Of a stretch of 64,000 bases of DNA, positions 34,191 to 47,622 are shown piece by piece. Under the pieces are notes generated by a model that made no database searches, was not told where the DNA came from, and was given only the letters and a program-made list of their open reading frames with translations. This stretch comes from Zonotrichia leucophrys gambelii (lineage: Eukaryota; Chordata; Aves; Passeriformes; Passerellidae). The stretch's first letter is position 1. Every line of letters starts with the position of its first letter. The stretch covers positions 80,404,716 to 80,468,715 of the forward strand of contig NC_088171.1 of assembly GCF_028769735.1 (NCBI RefSeq), read 5' to 3'. The position numbers and the translations under genes were made by a program.

Positions 34191-37100
34191 GCAAAGGGGA
34201 CAAAATGTAGGAGTATCAGTCAAATTGATAATGAATAACAAAAGGGGGAAGGAGAGGATGCCAGACAATGCAGTACTGAAGGATTTCTAGCTCTAAAAAA
34301 AGAAGTAATAGGATTCCATTTTTAAAAAGATGACTTTGCAAATCTTTCCCTATGATGGTTTTCAGGACAATGCTTCAATGTTTTCAGAACTGTTATTGGA
34401 GGAGGGAGCAAAGGATGTCAAAAGAATAGGGCATAGGGGTGATGGAGATAATTTCATTCTGTATTTCTATCTAATGTCAGTTCAAGGAACTTGGATGCAT
34501 AAAAGCAGCTCGAAGGCTAATTACAAGATGACAGGAATGAGTCTGTATTAAAGATAAAACTTTCCAGACTTTGCTTTTATGTGAGGAAGATTCAAATTCA
34601 AAGCGAAGGTTGCTGATATAGTGAACATCATCTTGGCCAATTTTCTTCTCATTTCTTATCCTATTGCAGTGTGGACTTGGTTTCAAAACTTTACTTTCCT
34701 TCCCTATTGCTGACAGGCTTCTGAAAAATGAGTACCAAATACAGATACCTTTTTAGGAGGAAACAGCACTACTGCATGTCTTGAATCAGTGCTTTCATCA
34801 ATTTTGTGTGATAGTGGGCTGAATACTATTTGTGCTCAGTTTAGTTTAAATTTCAGGATAATATTCTCAAACATTAGTATGGAAGGATGTTGATTTTTTT
34901 TTCCTTTTCCCCTAGATTCACCCCCAAATGAAAACATTGTGTTTTCTGCTCTAAAATCACAGAAGAATTTTAAGTTAGAAAAATTATTCATTCCTGTTAT
35001 GAGTATGTATACAAAAATGTCAGAATGTATTTTAGGGAGTTCATCTGTGTTTTCACTGTTTCAGCAGCCTTATGGTCTATAAAAAATCATAGTTGTTATT
35101 CCAAATTTCCAAACTGTGGTTGTGTGGGTTTTTTGTTTCAAGACTGGATGCACTGAATGTGAAAAATCAAAGATAGCAGTGAGAGGATGATACAGAATGC
35201 ATTAAGCATCAGAACAAAGCATCTGGAATTATCCTTACCTGTGACTGAACACAATATAAAAAACATCACAATTTACAGCTGGCATTTACAGGGAAAGAAA
35301 AAAATAAAACAGTATGAAGACATCCTTGGAAAGTGGAGTGATGGGGATTCTGGTTTGTATTTTTGCATGTTAAGCAGTTTATGAAAGATCTCAGTTGTCT
35401 TATATGATGGTTTCAGGCATGTACCCTTGCTCTGAGAGAAACATGAAGTTAAATGCTCTTGACCATGACCCAGGATTTTTACAATTATTGGTTAAATGAA
35501 GGAACAGACTAGACCAGAAATGTAGATACCTTGACTAGGATGTGATCTATTCTAAATGTTTAGCATGGCCTGTGACTCAACAGCTACAAGAAAAGATACA
35601 ATGATTTGCAATTCAGAGGATTTCTTGGAATGTTGCCTGGCACCTTGCAGATGGTTTCACTTAGAATTTATGGTTGAAAGAAACAAAAAGTTTTGCTAGG
35701 CATCCCTTTTTTCCTTAAATCAACCAACCAACAAACCATTTTTTTCTCTAGTCTCTCTGAGACAAGCATGACTTGTTTGTGGTTGCACTAGGTGAACTTG
35801 AATCCAGCTTAATAGAGTAAATCACTATAATTTCTCAGAAAAAAAAGTTAGAATGTAAACTATGTTATTCAAAGAGTGAATTCAAATGGTTAAACATCTG
35901 AAACACCTGCACTGAATCAGTGGCCTCTGAGTAATGAAGACCCAATAGAATTTGCACAGATTTCTTTCTGTTCAATGATAGAATATAACAGTTTTCCATA
36001 ATCTGCTTTCTGTGGTGCAAAAATAATTTTAATGAATGTTTGCATTGGTAATAATCCTAAAATACTTGATTTTGGGATAATGGATTGTTCTGTTCATTCA
36101 GGTGGTAGGTATAGATGAAACAAGTGCTCGTATAGCTATATGATGCATGCTTGCTTTAAAAACCAAACAAATAAGCTCAATAGCAGGAATGAAAAACCCT
36201 GGAACTACACCTCAAAAGAGCCCTGCATTTTATCCTGCTTTTTATCCTTGATCTCATTTAATCAGTAGCTCAGATCTCTTCCAAGAATATATCTTCATGG
36301 GATTGCACACCACATTAGAAATGCAGAGAAAGAGTGAAATAGACTTACATGTAATAATTTTATTTCTTGGCTCTTGCTGATTTTTTTAAGGCTGTGTGAA
36401 TGATATTTTAACTTTTATTGGTAAGCCCTACCTAAAATCAGCTGAAATATTATAATTAGAAAAGAGGGAACTTTGTTTGCTATGCTTTTTATTAAAGCAA
36501 TGACTGTTTGATGTACCTTGAGGAGGAAATATTTTCAGCTTGAGTAATTGTGTAATCCTTCATTGAAATGCATTTATTTTGCCCAGGACTTGAGTCCTGC
36601 TCACAAAGACTTTGATACTTATGTTCTAATTCCTCCAAGGGCACACCCAAGTTTTTGTAACTTTGGGCATAGTCTCACCTGGTCCTCAATTTTGTTTGTT
36701 TGGGGTTTTTTGTTGTTGTTGTTTTTGTTTGGTTTTGGTATTTTTGTCTTGTTGTTTGTTTGGGTATTTTTATTTCTTGACAGAATGGAAATTTTTCTAA
36801 AATTCTTTAAATAAAGCAAAGGTCAGGGACATACTGTAGTCTAGATTTTATTTTTCCTTAATTTTTTTCTAATTTATTACTTCAAACTCCCCTTCTTATT
36901 TTGAAGTGCAGCAGTAGAGTAGGAAAACTGGAAAAATCTTTTGTGGGAAAATAGTTTCAGGAAATAAATTCAATCCAGAGAGGGAAAACTAAGTTCACTT
37001 GTCTTTCACTAAAACTGTCTTTTCCCTGGAAAAAAAAAAATTGAAAATTTTCATTTTTACAAAACTATTTACACAGTATTTTATAAAGCAAGATGTCCAC

Positions 37101-40100
37101 TGTGAATAAACATCCTTGCTAAACTGCTGCTGTGGATGATTAGCTTTTTCATTAAAGGTTTGAAATGCATTCAGAATGCCAATGTAGCAGTCCTTGAGAT
37201 CCACCTCTTGGTCTAGCACATAAAGGCAATATTTCTGTCTAGTTTATATCTTCCCATATATTTAAGGAAATCAAGTTTTTTTTCTGTAACCTGCCAGGTG
37301 GGTGATAATTGATTAAACATAAGGGTTTTTTTTTTCAGTATAGAAATGTTGTCTTGGTTCTCCTTCAGTGCACCTTCTTTGTGCTATGGATAGCAGAACT
37401 TAACATACTTATCATGCGATGTCTTTGGATTTATTAACTGTCTTTCCACTGTCATTTCACTTCATGGGTTTTATCTGTGCTCTTTCCCACTGAGCAGAGA
37501 ATTTCACATCTGCACATACCTGTATGTATCAATTGAGTGTGTACCATGGGGATCCATTTTTGGAATATTTAAATGTACATAAAGACGTGCCCTAAGAGAA
37601 GAACACTAACATTACTACTGCTTTCAGCAGAGGAAAATTATCCTTCTGTATTCTGTTCCTTACTTAATATAAAATGTTATCTTGATAGACACATAATTAC
37701 TTTAATTACTTTATCAATGGAGCATTTACAGGGGGTATTCTTTTTATTCAGCCTACTTAATATTTTAGGAACAGTTCTTAGTAATTTCACTTGCAAAGTA
37801 AAATTTAATCTGCTATCAGGGAAGAATGGTAAGTGGCATTTTCACTTGTGCATATCAACTTACCCAGCTATTCTTGGTTTTTTATTGATTGATCTATTAT
37901 GTGGAGCAGGAATGCTGCCCTGAGATTGCTCTGCATTGCAACTGCAGGCAGGGATTTGGGTCTGTGTCCAGGGTTACCTCAGGGTATGAAGGCAGGCAGC
38001 CTTTGGGGTGATCTGACCTGGCTTTTGGGGGGGTTAAAATTGTACATAATTCTTCCCATGCTAGTAATTAGGGTATGTAAGTGCTTCTGTAAATCTGGCA
38101 TGCTCCCCCTTGCCTGCAATGTACCTCAGTCCTGCACATATTTAAGTTGACTGCTTACATCTGTAAGGTTTCCATCAATGCGGTTTGTAGCAAAAGCAAT
38201 AACGTGCAAGTTTGGTGCAGTGTTTCATTTGTAACCTGAGACTGCTAATTATGGTTATTACTACTCATATTGCTAGTCACATTTTGTAAGTATGAAAAGT
38301 AATCCCCTCTTTGCAAGGGGTTTAGGTCTTAAGTATAATTAAATGGTTTTTAAATGTCCATGTATCAGTATTCTGGAGGACATTCAAATGAAAAGACACT
38401 GAAATCAAATTGTGGGTGTAAACCTCATTCCAGTAATTTAAACTGAGAGACTTCCAAATCCATATCCTAAATGGGACCCTGATTATGTGCCAATCTATAT
38501 TCTGAATGGCTATGGGGAAAAAAAAAAGGCAAAAAAAGTGCCATTTAAGGCTATATTTCTCATTTAATTTGGTTATAAATGAGACAAATAATAGTTATTA
38601 TATAATTCTGAAGAAAAATATGTTTCCATAGATCAAGACATATACCTATTCATAACTGTATGCATCATGTGATTTACAATTTTTTTTTCTTCCGATAATT
38701 TCTAGATTGTTAGATATGTATGTTCTCATTCCAGGTTAGGAATTTTGAATAATTTTTCTGAATATATCTTAACTTTCCTTAACCACCTTTTTAAATCAAA
38801 GAAATCCCCATTTTGACAAATATTCATAGCACAAAGAGTTGATCTTAAGGTCTCTGAGAATTTTAGTGCATATTCTATTTAAATGGCTAAGCAAAGCCAC
38901 AGCCTTAGCATGTATTTTGAGCATATATTTTCCAACCCAGTTTATGGGAGGTGGGGGAAATGGTGACACTATGTATTCTTCTAACCTCAGTCCCTTAATT
39001 TTTTTAATTGAAGTCAGAGAGGATTTTTAATAATTTTGTAGGCTGATTTGTAGTCTACAGTGAAGTCCCAGAATCTTCCAAACAACACAGAAGTGCCCTT
39101 TTTCATTCACCTTTTTCTTCTTAATGAATGAGTGATTTTTATTTTTTTTTTGTTTAGTTTGTGGTCATTTACTGACCTTTTTTTGTTATGACACTAGAAA
39201 CCTTCTCAGCAATTAGTTCGCGTGAAGAGATCACTACCACCGCCACACAGTGACATTTCACCTTGCCACCAATAAATGAGGGTAGAGAGAAATAAATGCA
39301 GCAGCAGACATTTTCACAGTGATGGGATTTAATTTTTTTTATTCTAGTCTTTTTTGCAGACAGGTGCTTTGTCTGTCCTTGTGAATAAATTACTCAATAT
39401 AAATTACTTAATATTTTCTGATTTTTATGTTTTACTAGTTACAATAGCTAACCTAACAAAAACGTTTTATAAATAGAAGGATTTGCTCTTCAAGTGTCTT
39501 CTTATATTTTGTTTCCTGCATTTTTTATTCAGGTGCACAGTCTAGTGGTTAGCACTGAAGTGATGTATTTTTAGCAAGGTAAATGAGATATTGTATTTTG
39601 GATTATTCTGATTCTGTTTGATTTTGGTTTTGCATTTGGCTGGCAGCAGTGAAGAATTCAGATAAACTTGTGGAATGACAAGCCTGTGTTTGTAAAAGGC
39701 TGTCCTGTTCTCAAGCTGCACACATAATTTTTGCAGTGTTTCCTTTCTCCTGTGGGAGATTTCTGCTATTGGATGTTATCAGCCCAGATGGTTACAAGCA
39801 TGAGACGCAACCTTTAAAAGCGATGTTTTTCAAGTGTTTCCCCTGCCTCCACAGCTGTAGAAATTTCATTTTTTACTGATTCCTTTCCAGCCTTTGGTTG
39901 GTTTAGGCCGCTCTTGGAGGTTCTTCCTGAGCTGCACATGAAACACTGTTTTCAAGCTCATTTGTTTGATGGTAGCTGGCACAGAGGAATGCATGTGCTA
40001 AAGAATTACTAAGATATCTCTCTGTATTCCAGCTTACCTTATGTTTGGCATTTTTAGAACTTTTCGTACAATCATCCTGTGATAGTGACGGATCAGTTTT

Positions 40101-40349
40101 CTCAACAAGAGCTTCTAAACAAGGTATTATTTTCTGTCATCTAAAGATGAGTAGCTTAAATGACAAAGTTTAATACTCTTGGAAATAAGATAAAGGAAAT
40201 TATTTAAATGAACTATTATATAAAAACCTTACTGATTTCACACAGAAAGATAATTATCATTACACAATGTGACCACAAATATCAAATCCAGCATTATTTA
40301 CACAGTCTAGGAAAATTTTGTTTCTAGTGAAAAAGAAATTGAGCATGAG
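34191..40349. other. Unique AT-rich noncoding stretch
   Basis: About 6.2 kb. It contains a T/G-rich low-complexity tract at 36705-36775 and short homopolymer runs. A plus-strand ATG frame of 116 codons (37573-37923) encodes a hydrophobic, F/L-rich peptide without any family resemblance. No exon series or repeat is recognised. Confidence 0.55.
36705..36775. repeat. G/T-rich low-complexity tract
   Basis: The plus strand is almost only T and G, with 'ttgttgttgttgtttttgtt' and 'tggttttgg' units. It resembles the inverse of the A/C-rich tract at 9470-9605. Confidence 0.75.
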
Positions 40350-40543
40350 AAGAGAAAGGAGGTGGATCACGTTGCCCAGAGAGGTTAGGCAGCCTCCTAA
40401 CCCTGGGGGCATTCCAGACCCAGATGGATGAAGCCATGAGCAACTTGGTCAGATTTCATGGCTGACACTGCTTTGAGGAGAAGCTTTGCTTGGATGATTT
40501 TCTGAAACACTCTCCAACCTGATTTAGCCTTTGATTCTATGAA
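40350..40543 (+). mobile_element. CR1 LINE 3' tail fragment
   Basis: 'gttgcccagagaggttaggc' and then 'cattccagacccagatggat', 'gaagccatgagcaacttggt', 'tgctttgaggagaagctttg' and 'cttggatgattttctgaaac' follow the order of a CR1 tail. It ends in 'ctccaacctgatttagcctt' and 'tgattctatga' at about 40531-40541. It is strongly diverged and only the last ~190 bp survive. Confidence 0.8.
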
Positions 40544-43325
40544 AATGAGTTGAAGTCACCTGCTGCTGCTGAGAGCGAAGTAGTTGTGTTGTAGCTCTTA
40601 CAGGTCTCTTAATCAGTCATGCCCTGTATAAAGATGATGAAAGAAACAAGATTTAATGCTTAGTGCAGGAAAACATTCATCCCTGAATATTTAGATTTTC
40701 CCCATTGCCTTTTGTTTTGTTAGGAAAGTTTGATAGCCCCAAAATATTGCAGTCTATCAGGCAAATACACGGAGTTTATTGATTCCCAGTTTCTGAAAGG
40801 ATACCTGTTCACAGGTGGTCATGGTTTGTGTTTGCAGATCTGTGGTGAAAAAATGTGTTCTGTACTTGAAACAAATAGGAATTGAGATATGACTGGAGGA
40901 AGGTAATGAATTTTCTATATATTAAGAAGAGATCTACTGAACTCAAAGAGCTTGTTGCAGAATAATGTCCAGAAAAGGCCTGGAAAATCCCTTGAGTATT
41001 TGTTATGAATGGAGTTACTTTCTGAGATCTTTTAAATACCATTTTTAGCTATTCTTGTTTAGCTTTTATTGTGTGCAGTTTACAGGTTACTTTAACTGGC
41101 CCTGCAGTCTAGCACTAAGCCTTTGTCTTATAAAGAGAAGAGCAGTTGGATCTTGGGCTATAGAATATTTAAATAGTGTAAAACTTTACTTAATTTTCCT
41201 TGGCACTAATGGCAATATGCATAATACGTCCTTAAACAAATGACTTTGTATTCTTTTATTTAAACATCTAAGGCCATCTGCAGAGGCAATGAAGAGTTTC
41301 TAGGTGTTTGATTGTGTGGTTTTGCTTTTTGTTTTTGTTGATCATGTTTGCCTTTGTTTTTAGTACAATCATTGCTCATCTATTTGTATATATACACACA
41401 TATATATATATATATATATGCACACACTCTTAGTATAGTGTTTGGGGTAGCCTTGGTTGGGTAGGGTGTTGGGTGACAGGAGGAAAAAAAGGATGTACTG
41501 GGGTTTTTTATTTCTCCATTCTCTTCCCTTTACCCTACCCCCCAACAGCTCCTGGGACACTGGAAGCATTTTGTGAGTAGGAAGGGTGATAAGAAATCCC
41601 CATAACCCAAAAGCTGTCCTGTTTTCTTTCCCCTGACGGTCTGGGAGATGCCAGCTGCTGCTGTGGTGCACAGCCCCTTGTCTTGCTCAATCCCATAACT
41701 CTGGTGCTTGTGTGCTTTGGGAATGTGAAGGTACTTTTGTGTTTGCCAGCACACTGCTGTGTATTTCTGAGCAAATTACCATAGAAGTTCTAAGTTCTCA
41801 GAGGATAAATCTTGATGTCTAGTCTCAGTCTTAGCTCAGGCTTCACTTTTGACAGCTCCTATCAGTCTGTGTGTACAGTTCCTAAGGGCCTTTATATTTA
41901 TTGCACAATATAGAACCACCAGAGGATTTTCAGAATATTTTGCTACCTGAAGTAGTGAGATCAATCAAGTAGGATAAGGTAATCTAGCAACTGTGTACTT
42001 CATTTAGCTTCCCAAGGTAATGAGCTGTCTAGCCTATTTGCTAGAAATGCCTGGTGTGATTCCTGGCTGTCCTTTATCAGAGAAGAGAAAATAGTGTCTT
42101 CACGTTTACAATTTTGATAAAGTTTTTTCATTGCTCAGATGAAAAAAATATTTGATAGTTTTTTTGTTGCATATTAAAAAGAGTAAAATGCCACTGGTTA
42201 GGAAAAAAAGCTTTTTACCTTTGTTGTAAAACCTTATTACTTCTGTATAGTGCCATACTTCTTAGAAGCCCTAGCTGGATTTCCCTAGCAGTTGTGCAAA
42301 AGGACTTTCAAGCTTCTTGTAAAACAACACAATTATTTTTTAAATTTTTGTTTTGAATTTAGAGCACATTAATGAGAGACACTGATGTCTTTCAGTTGGT
42401 GGAATTCCATGTCAAATAATAAGAGTTATCTTTGGTGGATTAGGAGTTTTAACTTCTTAAACACTTAGGTGTTTAAAACTAAATGGCCAGAATACTTGAG
42501 TCTAAGTACTAGAGGAGAGGAAGTCTGTGTGTGGAAATTAATTATTTGCTTCTGTGGCTAAGTCTTGGATAGTGACATAAAAATTCTGGGAGTATTCTTC
42601 ATTCCATTACCTTCAATCCAATTCCTTGTGGGAAGTGAATTCAGCCCTGACATGAAAATGTGGGAGGCTACAACTTAGCAGGCATCTTACATTCCTTATT
42701 TCCATTCCCATTTGTCATTGAAAATATTACAGACCTACGCTTTAGAGCCCCAGAAAAACTGAGCAAATAAAGGTTCTGCTGGAGTAACACATGTCTCTGG
42801 GTGCTGATCTTTCCTTCCCTTCCCTAAACAAAATAAAACAAATCAAACAAACAATATAGATAAAAATCAAGAACATGAGAGCAGCCAATACCTTGGCTGA
42901 AATGGGGTGGGCTGAGAACTGATGGAAAGGGGGAAGAAATACCTTTGGTTCCTAGCAAATCTGAACTTGAAAACCATGAAAACTGCATTTTCTTCAGTAG
43001 ACTGACTTGCTAAAAAAAACAATGGATTAGGTAATTTATAAACATTTAAATACAGAATAAAGTGCAACTGCAATGGTGTTTTTTAACCTCATACTTGGTT
43101 CTAGATATTTGTTGCTTCATACAAGTAAAGACACACAAGACTTGTTATTCCATGCTTCACTTTTTCATATGCATTCTTGCAGTTCTTTATCTGATGACTC
43201 CCTTTCAAAAAAGGAAGTTATATAAGAAAATGCACATCTACACCTGTGTGAAGGACAATAGACATGTGATGGCAGGTGGGAAACCCTATTATTTCAGCCT
43301 AATAGCTTAGAGTTGACGCACAGTT
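40544..43325. other. Unique noncoding stretch with microsatellite
   Basis: AT-rich noncoding DNA. The only repeat is the TA/CA microsatellite at 41386-41427. The minus-strand frames around 41369-41774 are short and translate the microsatellite as IYIYIY, so they are not genes. Confidence 0.55.
41386..41427. repeat. Compound (TA)n/(CA)n microsatellite
   Basis: 'gtatatatacacaca' continues into a run of about nine to ten TA units and then 'tgcacacac'. Alternating purine-pyrimidine of this sort is length-variable and may be polymorphic. Confidence 0.92.
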
Positions 43326-43700
43326 CTGTGAGCACCTATTGCAGTGTCTGTGTGCACTCACTGCCCAAGGGTATGGGGCAAATCATGGGTTGCCATGGAA
43401 AGGCATCCCAAGATTACTCCAGCTGGTGAGGAGGTTTAGGGCTTTGGGAAGCAGGTGTGCTGAGCATCAGGAGTTGGCTGCTGGAGTGACCAGAGGGTCC
43501 AGGGGAGCTCCCAGAGAGACTCCCAGAGTGTGGGGGTGGCAGTGTCTGTGCATGAGGCCACTGGAGATGAGAGGATTCAGACATGAGGTACAGGGCAGAC
43601 TGAGAATGCCAGGTCAGTCACTGGAGAGTTGCACAACATGGTTTTCCCACTAGTGGACCTTCATCCTGGTCTGCTAGTGGTGAACAGGGTGAAGCTGCTG
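43326..43700. other. GC-rich unclassified block
   Basis: A GC-rich, low-AT island in AT-rich surroundings, next to the minus-strand CR1 at 43801. It contains repeated 'cagag' and 'ccaggg' words, for example 'gaccagagggtccaggggag', then 'ctcccagagagactcccaga'. The plus strand is open for 104 codons (43339-43653), but the peptide is R/G-rich and unfamiliar. It may be an unrecognised transposon or satellite-derived unit. I cannot name it. Confidence 0.4.
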
Positions 43701-43800
43701 GCAATGTTTATATTTCCAGATGGCAATTTACGGCTCTGAGGTAGCTGTGCAGCTGCCTGTACATGTCAGCATGATGTTTCCATAACCATATGAATGAACT

Positions 43801-44110
43801 TCATGGAATCATTTAGGTTAGAAAAGACCTCTAAAATCATCAAGTCCAACACTTAACCCAGCACTGCCAAGTTCACCACAAAACCATGTTTCTCAGTGCC
43901 ACATTAACACATCTGTTAAACACCTCCAAGGATGGTGACTCTACCACTTCCCTGAGTTGCCTGTGCCAATTCTTGACAACCCTTTCAGTGAAGAAATTTT
44001 TCCAAATATCCAAACTAATCTTCCCCTGGTGCAACTTAAGGCCATTTCCTCTTGCTCTGTTACTTGTGACATGGGAGAAGTGACTGACACTTGAACCAAG
44101 CACAGGTTCT
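43801..44110 (-). mobile_element. CR1 LINE 3' end, minus strand
   Basis: Left edge 'tcatggaatcatttaggtta' then 'gaaaagacctctaaaatcat' is the reverse complement of a CR1 tail of the 'aggtcttttccaacct' subfamily. The ORF remains readable on the minus strand from about 44103 to 43873, including ARGNGLKLHQGKISLDIWKN, then VVKNWHRQLREVVESPSLEV. This is the best-preserved coding remnant of its subfamily in the window. 5' truncation lies near 44100, at 'cagtcacttctcccatgtca' on the minus side. Confidence 0.92.
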
Positions 44111-46849
44111 CCTGGTAGCTACTTGACCTTTCTTTGTATGGCTGATTCTGCAGTTTCTTTCTCATTTTTGTGTAATTAGTTTTGTAGCTGGAATCCGACA
44201 GCTGTCTGCATGGGATCTGGTCACATCCCATTTTTTTATCCCTATTCCACGCTCGATTCTAACTCCATTTTTGTTGGTAGGGGAGACTAAAATATCTGTT
44301 GGGTTTGCCCTATCTTCTCTGATGTACAGTATTGCCGCTTGAGGTCTCCAGCTCATTGAGTGTGCTCAAAATACATGGTTTTGTCTCTAGTCCTGTTCTT
44401 TGGAAGTGCTAAGCAGAATTTACAGCAAAGCTATCAATTCATATGAAAATGAGTTCATCCAAACTGCCTATCAAGTAAAAGACCCTTCTTTTTTTTTTCT
44501 TTTTTTTTTTTCTTTTTTTTTTTCTTTTTTTAATGCAACAATATCACAAATGTGTTTGTTGTTTGCCTGTTACATGGAACATTAGAATCAAAGTTTCTGG
44601 TTATCACATTGTACATATCCAAGACAGTAAAGCTGATTGTAATTGAAAGCATATTTATATTAAGCAGCAAATATGCTCATTTTTAACATAAAGAAAAGCG
44701 TTCATTAGAAAAAAGGAGTTCATTTCTTTTGAACAGAATGAAATGTAAGTTTAATTTTCAGAACATTGCTTGGGGCAATGGTTTGACATTTTCTTGAAAC
44801 CGATCTGATTAATTCTCAGAATTACGCTGAGAAATGTCACTTACTGTAGAAAATACCTTTCTAAGAAATGAGCCTCAGAAAAGAAGAAAATATTTTTTCT
44901 TTACAAATTACTGTGTGCATTTTAGTTGCAAGGGCAACAGCTTTACTTGTGTATTGAACTTGGTTTTATATGATTATGGAATCAATTCAGAATCTTAACG
45001 GGAAAATGATATGGATTGAACCAAGCCCATTGTGCTATTTTTGTGAAGGTGACCTTATAGAGAAGGTGTAAAGGCTTTCCAGTTTGAAATTTCAATACTC
45101 TTCTGCTGTAATTTTTATAACACAAAGTTGAGTTGCTTGTGCAAAATCTCCCTTAAATGAAACAGACTTTTTCATCTGAATTAGTGAATGAGTGAATAAA
45201 TATAACAAGGTTGCATACTATCACTTACAGGACATGCTAATAGAAGTATTTAGCTTATATAGTCATCCAGGACTGTGAAGAGTTCAGTAGACTTAGTAGA
45301 TCCTACTGGACAGTGAAATGATATTTTGAATTGGATATTGAAACTAGTGTGGTTTTAACAGCTGGTAGAATTTCTAGAGCCAAAAGCCAGACTTTGATGG
45401 TCAGTTTTCATCTAGTGCAAAGTTTAAGGTTTCTGCCAGGGGTACCATTTTCACATCTGAATCATGATTTGTGGTTGTTGTATAGAGCAAGGCCAGGAGA
45501 ATGCACTGTCTGAGGGAAATATCTTTTTCAGCACTGTAAAAGGTTTTAATAACTAAGTTTCTTCATTAAGGAAAAATATATTCTTAAATAAAGAATACAA
45601 AATAAAGACTATAAATATTTTAAAAACTTGATAGAGTTTTAGATGCTTATTATTTAAATTCCACCATGTATGATTTTTTTAAAATGAAAAACCAGTGGGG
45701 ATTTGGACCTCCTCACTAGTTGACTCAGTACTATAGTTTACTGTCTATTTTAATACAACTTTCTTTCTAGTTATAGAACTTTTTACATGACAAAGAAGTT
45801 GATCTGTATTTTTGTGTAGTGTTTAATGTAATTGTGAAAAAATGATATTTTCAGGGCCCTATATTCTACACATTAAGAAGAGAATACAAAGCCAGTTGTT
45901 TTATTCCCAGTTCGGGAAAATGTAATTTTTACCTCCAATTTAAAAAAAAGTAATTCTGCTTGAAGACAAAGAAAAGAGAATGGATTTGTGTGGTATGCAA
46001 CATGCTTACAGCACAGAACGTGAAAATAAAGGGAGCGCCTCTGAAATTGTTTGAACTGCTTTAAGCTTACATTGAAGGGAACTCAACCTTGCACTATGCT
46101 TGTTGATAACATTGATTTAAATTTCATATGTTAATGCACCTGTTAGTTGTTGGATATACAAGTTGATGTATCTAAAATCCATTCTGACCCCTGTTATCTG
46201 AAATGTACGTCTTTACCATTTAAAAGAAAAAAAAAATTAATTGTTCAAACACTTTGTAACAGTGGCCAGTATCTTTTTTTTTTCTTCCTTCTCTTTCATT
46301 CCCAGGTTTACAGATGGGGAAAAGGATAAGAGAACAGAAAATGTCATTCACTCAAGGTGAATTAAGGTGGTCAGTGAAAGGACCCAAGTGTCTGAAGTCC
46401 CAGCCATATAACCTTCCTTATTCTTAATCAAATTCTCTTTCAAGCAATCTCAGTTTTAATTAAATAGAACTAGTCCTATCTCTAAGCTTCATTAAGGTAT
46501 CATTAAGAAACTAGGGAGATGAGAAAAGGATGCCAGAGTTCCTTCAGCAGGACCTTAAATTCTGTTTCTAAACCATAATGCATATTCCATTTCATTTAAT
46601 TATTAAGAATGCTGGTTTCTGTTGAATCCTTCTGAAATACAAAAATGCTGGTCGTATTCTAAAGGAGCCTTCCAAAATTATGAAATAAAAATTGTCCATA
46701 CATTCATCTCACCTTAAACATTTTTGGGGTCTGGAGATAACGGAAGAGGCTTAATTGTGGGGGGGAAATTGCTTAATTTAATACTCAATACCTGGGAAAA
46801 ACCACACAAGTTGTGAGTGAAGTGTCTGTAGTTGGAAATTGGCATCATG
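44111..46849. other. Unique noncoding stretch
   Basis: AT-rich noncoding DNA with an interrupted poly-T tract (44485-44531) near its left end. No gene recognised. Confidence 0.55.
44485..44531. repeat. Interrupted poly-T tract with 12-13 nt spacing
   Basis: The tract is T only, apart from single C bases at 44487, 44499, 44512 and 44524, spaced 12, 13 and 12 nt apart. On the minus strand it reads as poly-A with a single G in every 12-13 bases. No retroposed body is recognisable on the right, so a processed pseudogene tail is not supported. Confidence 0.9.
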
Positions 46850-47622
46850 GGAATCTCATGATGTTTAACAAGACCAAGCGCAAGGTGCTGCACCTGGGTC
46901 AGGGCAACCCCCGGTACCAACCCAGGCTGGAGGGTCAACAGAGCAGGGCAGCCCTGCCCAGAAGGACTTTGGGGTGCTGGAGAGGCTGGACATGACCCAG
47001 CCATGGGCACTCACAGCCCAGAGAGCCAAACGTGTCCTGGGCTGCAGCCAAAGCAGCGCGGGCAGCAGGGGAGGGAAGGGATTCTACCCCTCTGCTCTGT
47101 TCTGGTGAGACCCCACCTGCATCCAGATCTGGGGGCCCCAGCACAGGAAGGACATGGATCTGTTGGAGCAAGTCCAGAGGAGGCCACTGAGATGGTCAGA
47201 GAGATGGAGAACCTCTCCTGGGAGGAAAAGCTGAGAATTAGGATTGTTTGTTCTGCAGGAGAATGCTCTGGGAAAAGCTTATAGAATACTTCCAGTACCT
47301 AAAGGAGAATTACAAGAAAGACAAGGAGGACTTTTTTACAAAGACATATAGTGATGGGACAAGGGGGAATGGCATCAAACAGGAGGAGGGTATATATAGA
47401 CTAGATACTAGGAAGAAATTCTTTGTAAGAAGTGTGGTGAAACACTGGATTGCAATGTTAAGAGAAGTTTTGAATTTCCCATCCCTCACAGTGCTCAAGG
47501 CCAAATTAGATGTGACTTTGAGCAAACTAGTCTGATAGCAGATGTCCCAGGCCTCAGCAGAAGGGTTGGAATTAAATTACTTTTAACGTCCCTATCAACT
47601 GAAACCATTCTATGATTCAATG
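46850..47622 (+). mobile_element. CR1 LINE 3' end, longest copy
   Basis: The longest CR1 fragment here. It starts inside the reverse-transcriptase ORF with MFNKTKRKVLHLGQGNPRYQ (46861 onward), continues through the KxxLGVLxx region ('ggactttggggtgctggag') and RPHL, and ends with TRGNGIKQEEGIYRLDTRKK, VVKHWIAMLREV and 'gaaaccattctatgattcaa' at about 47603-47622. The readable pieces lie in frame 1, then 2, then 1 again, so it carries at least two frameshifts. It belongs to the same tail subfamily as the copy at 178-880. Confidence 0.94.

Noticed and set aside
37573..37923. 116-codon ATG frame with hydrophobic segments
   Set aside because: Hydrophobicity follows from T-rich codons. No family similarity recognised.
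44485..44531. Poly-A tail of a processed pseudogene on the minus strand
   Set aside because: Sequence on the right side shows no coding remnant, and the tract is interrupted at regular intervals by C, unlike a simple decayed poly-A tail.
46714..47171. Overlapping minus-strand frames rich in P, S and L
   Set aside because: Antisense to the CR1 copy at 46850-47622.
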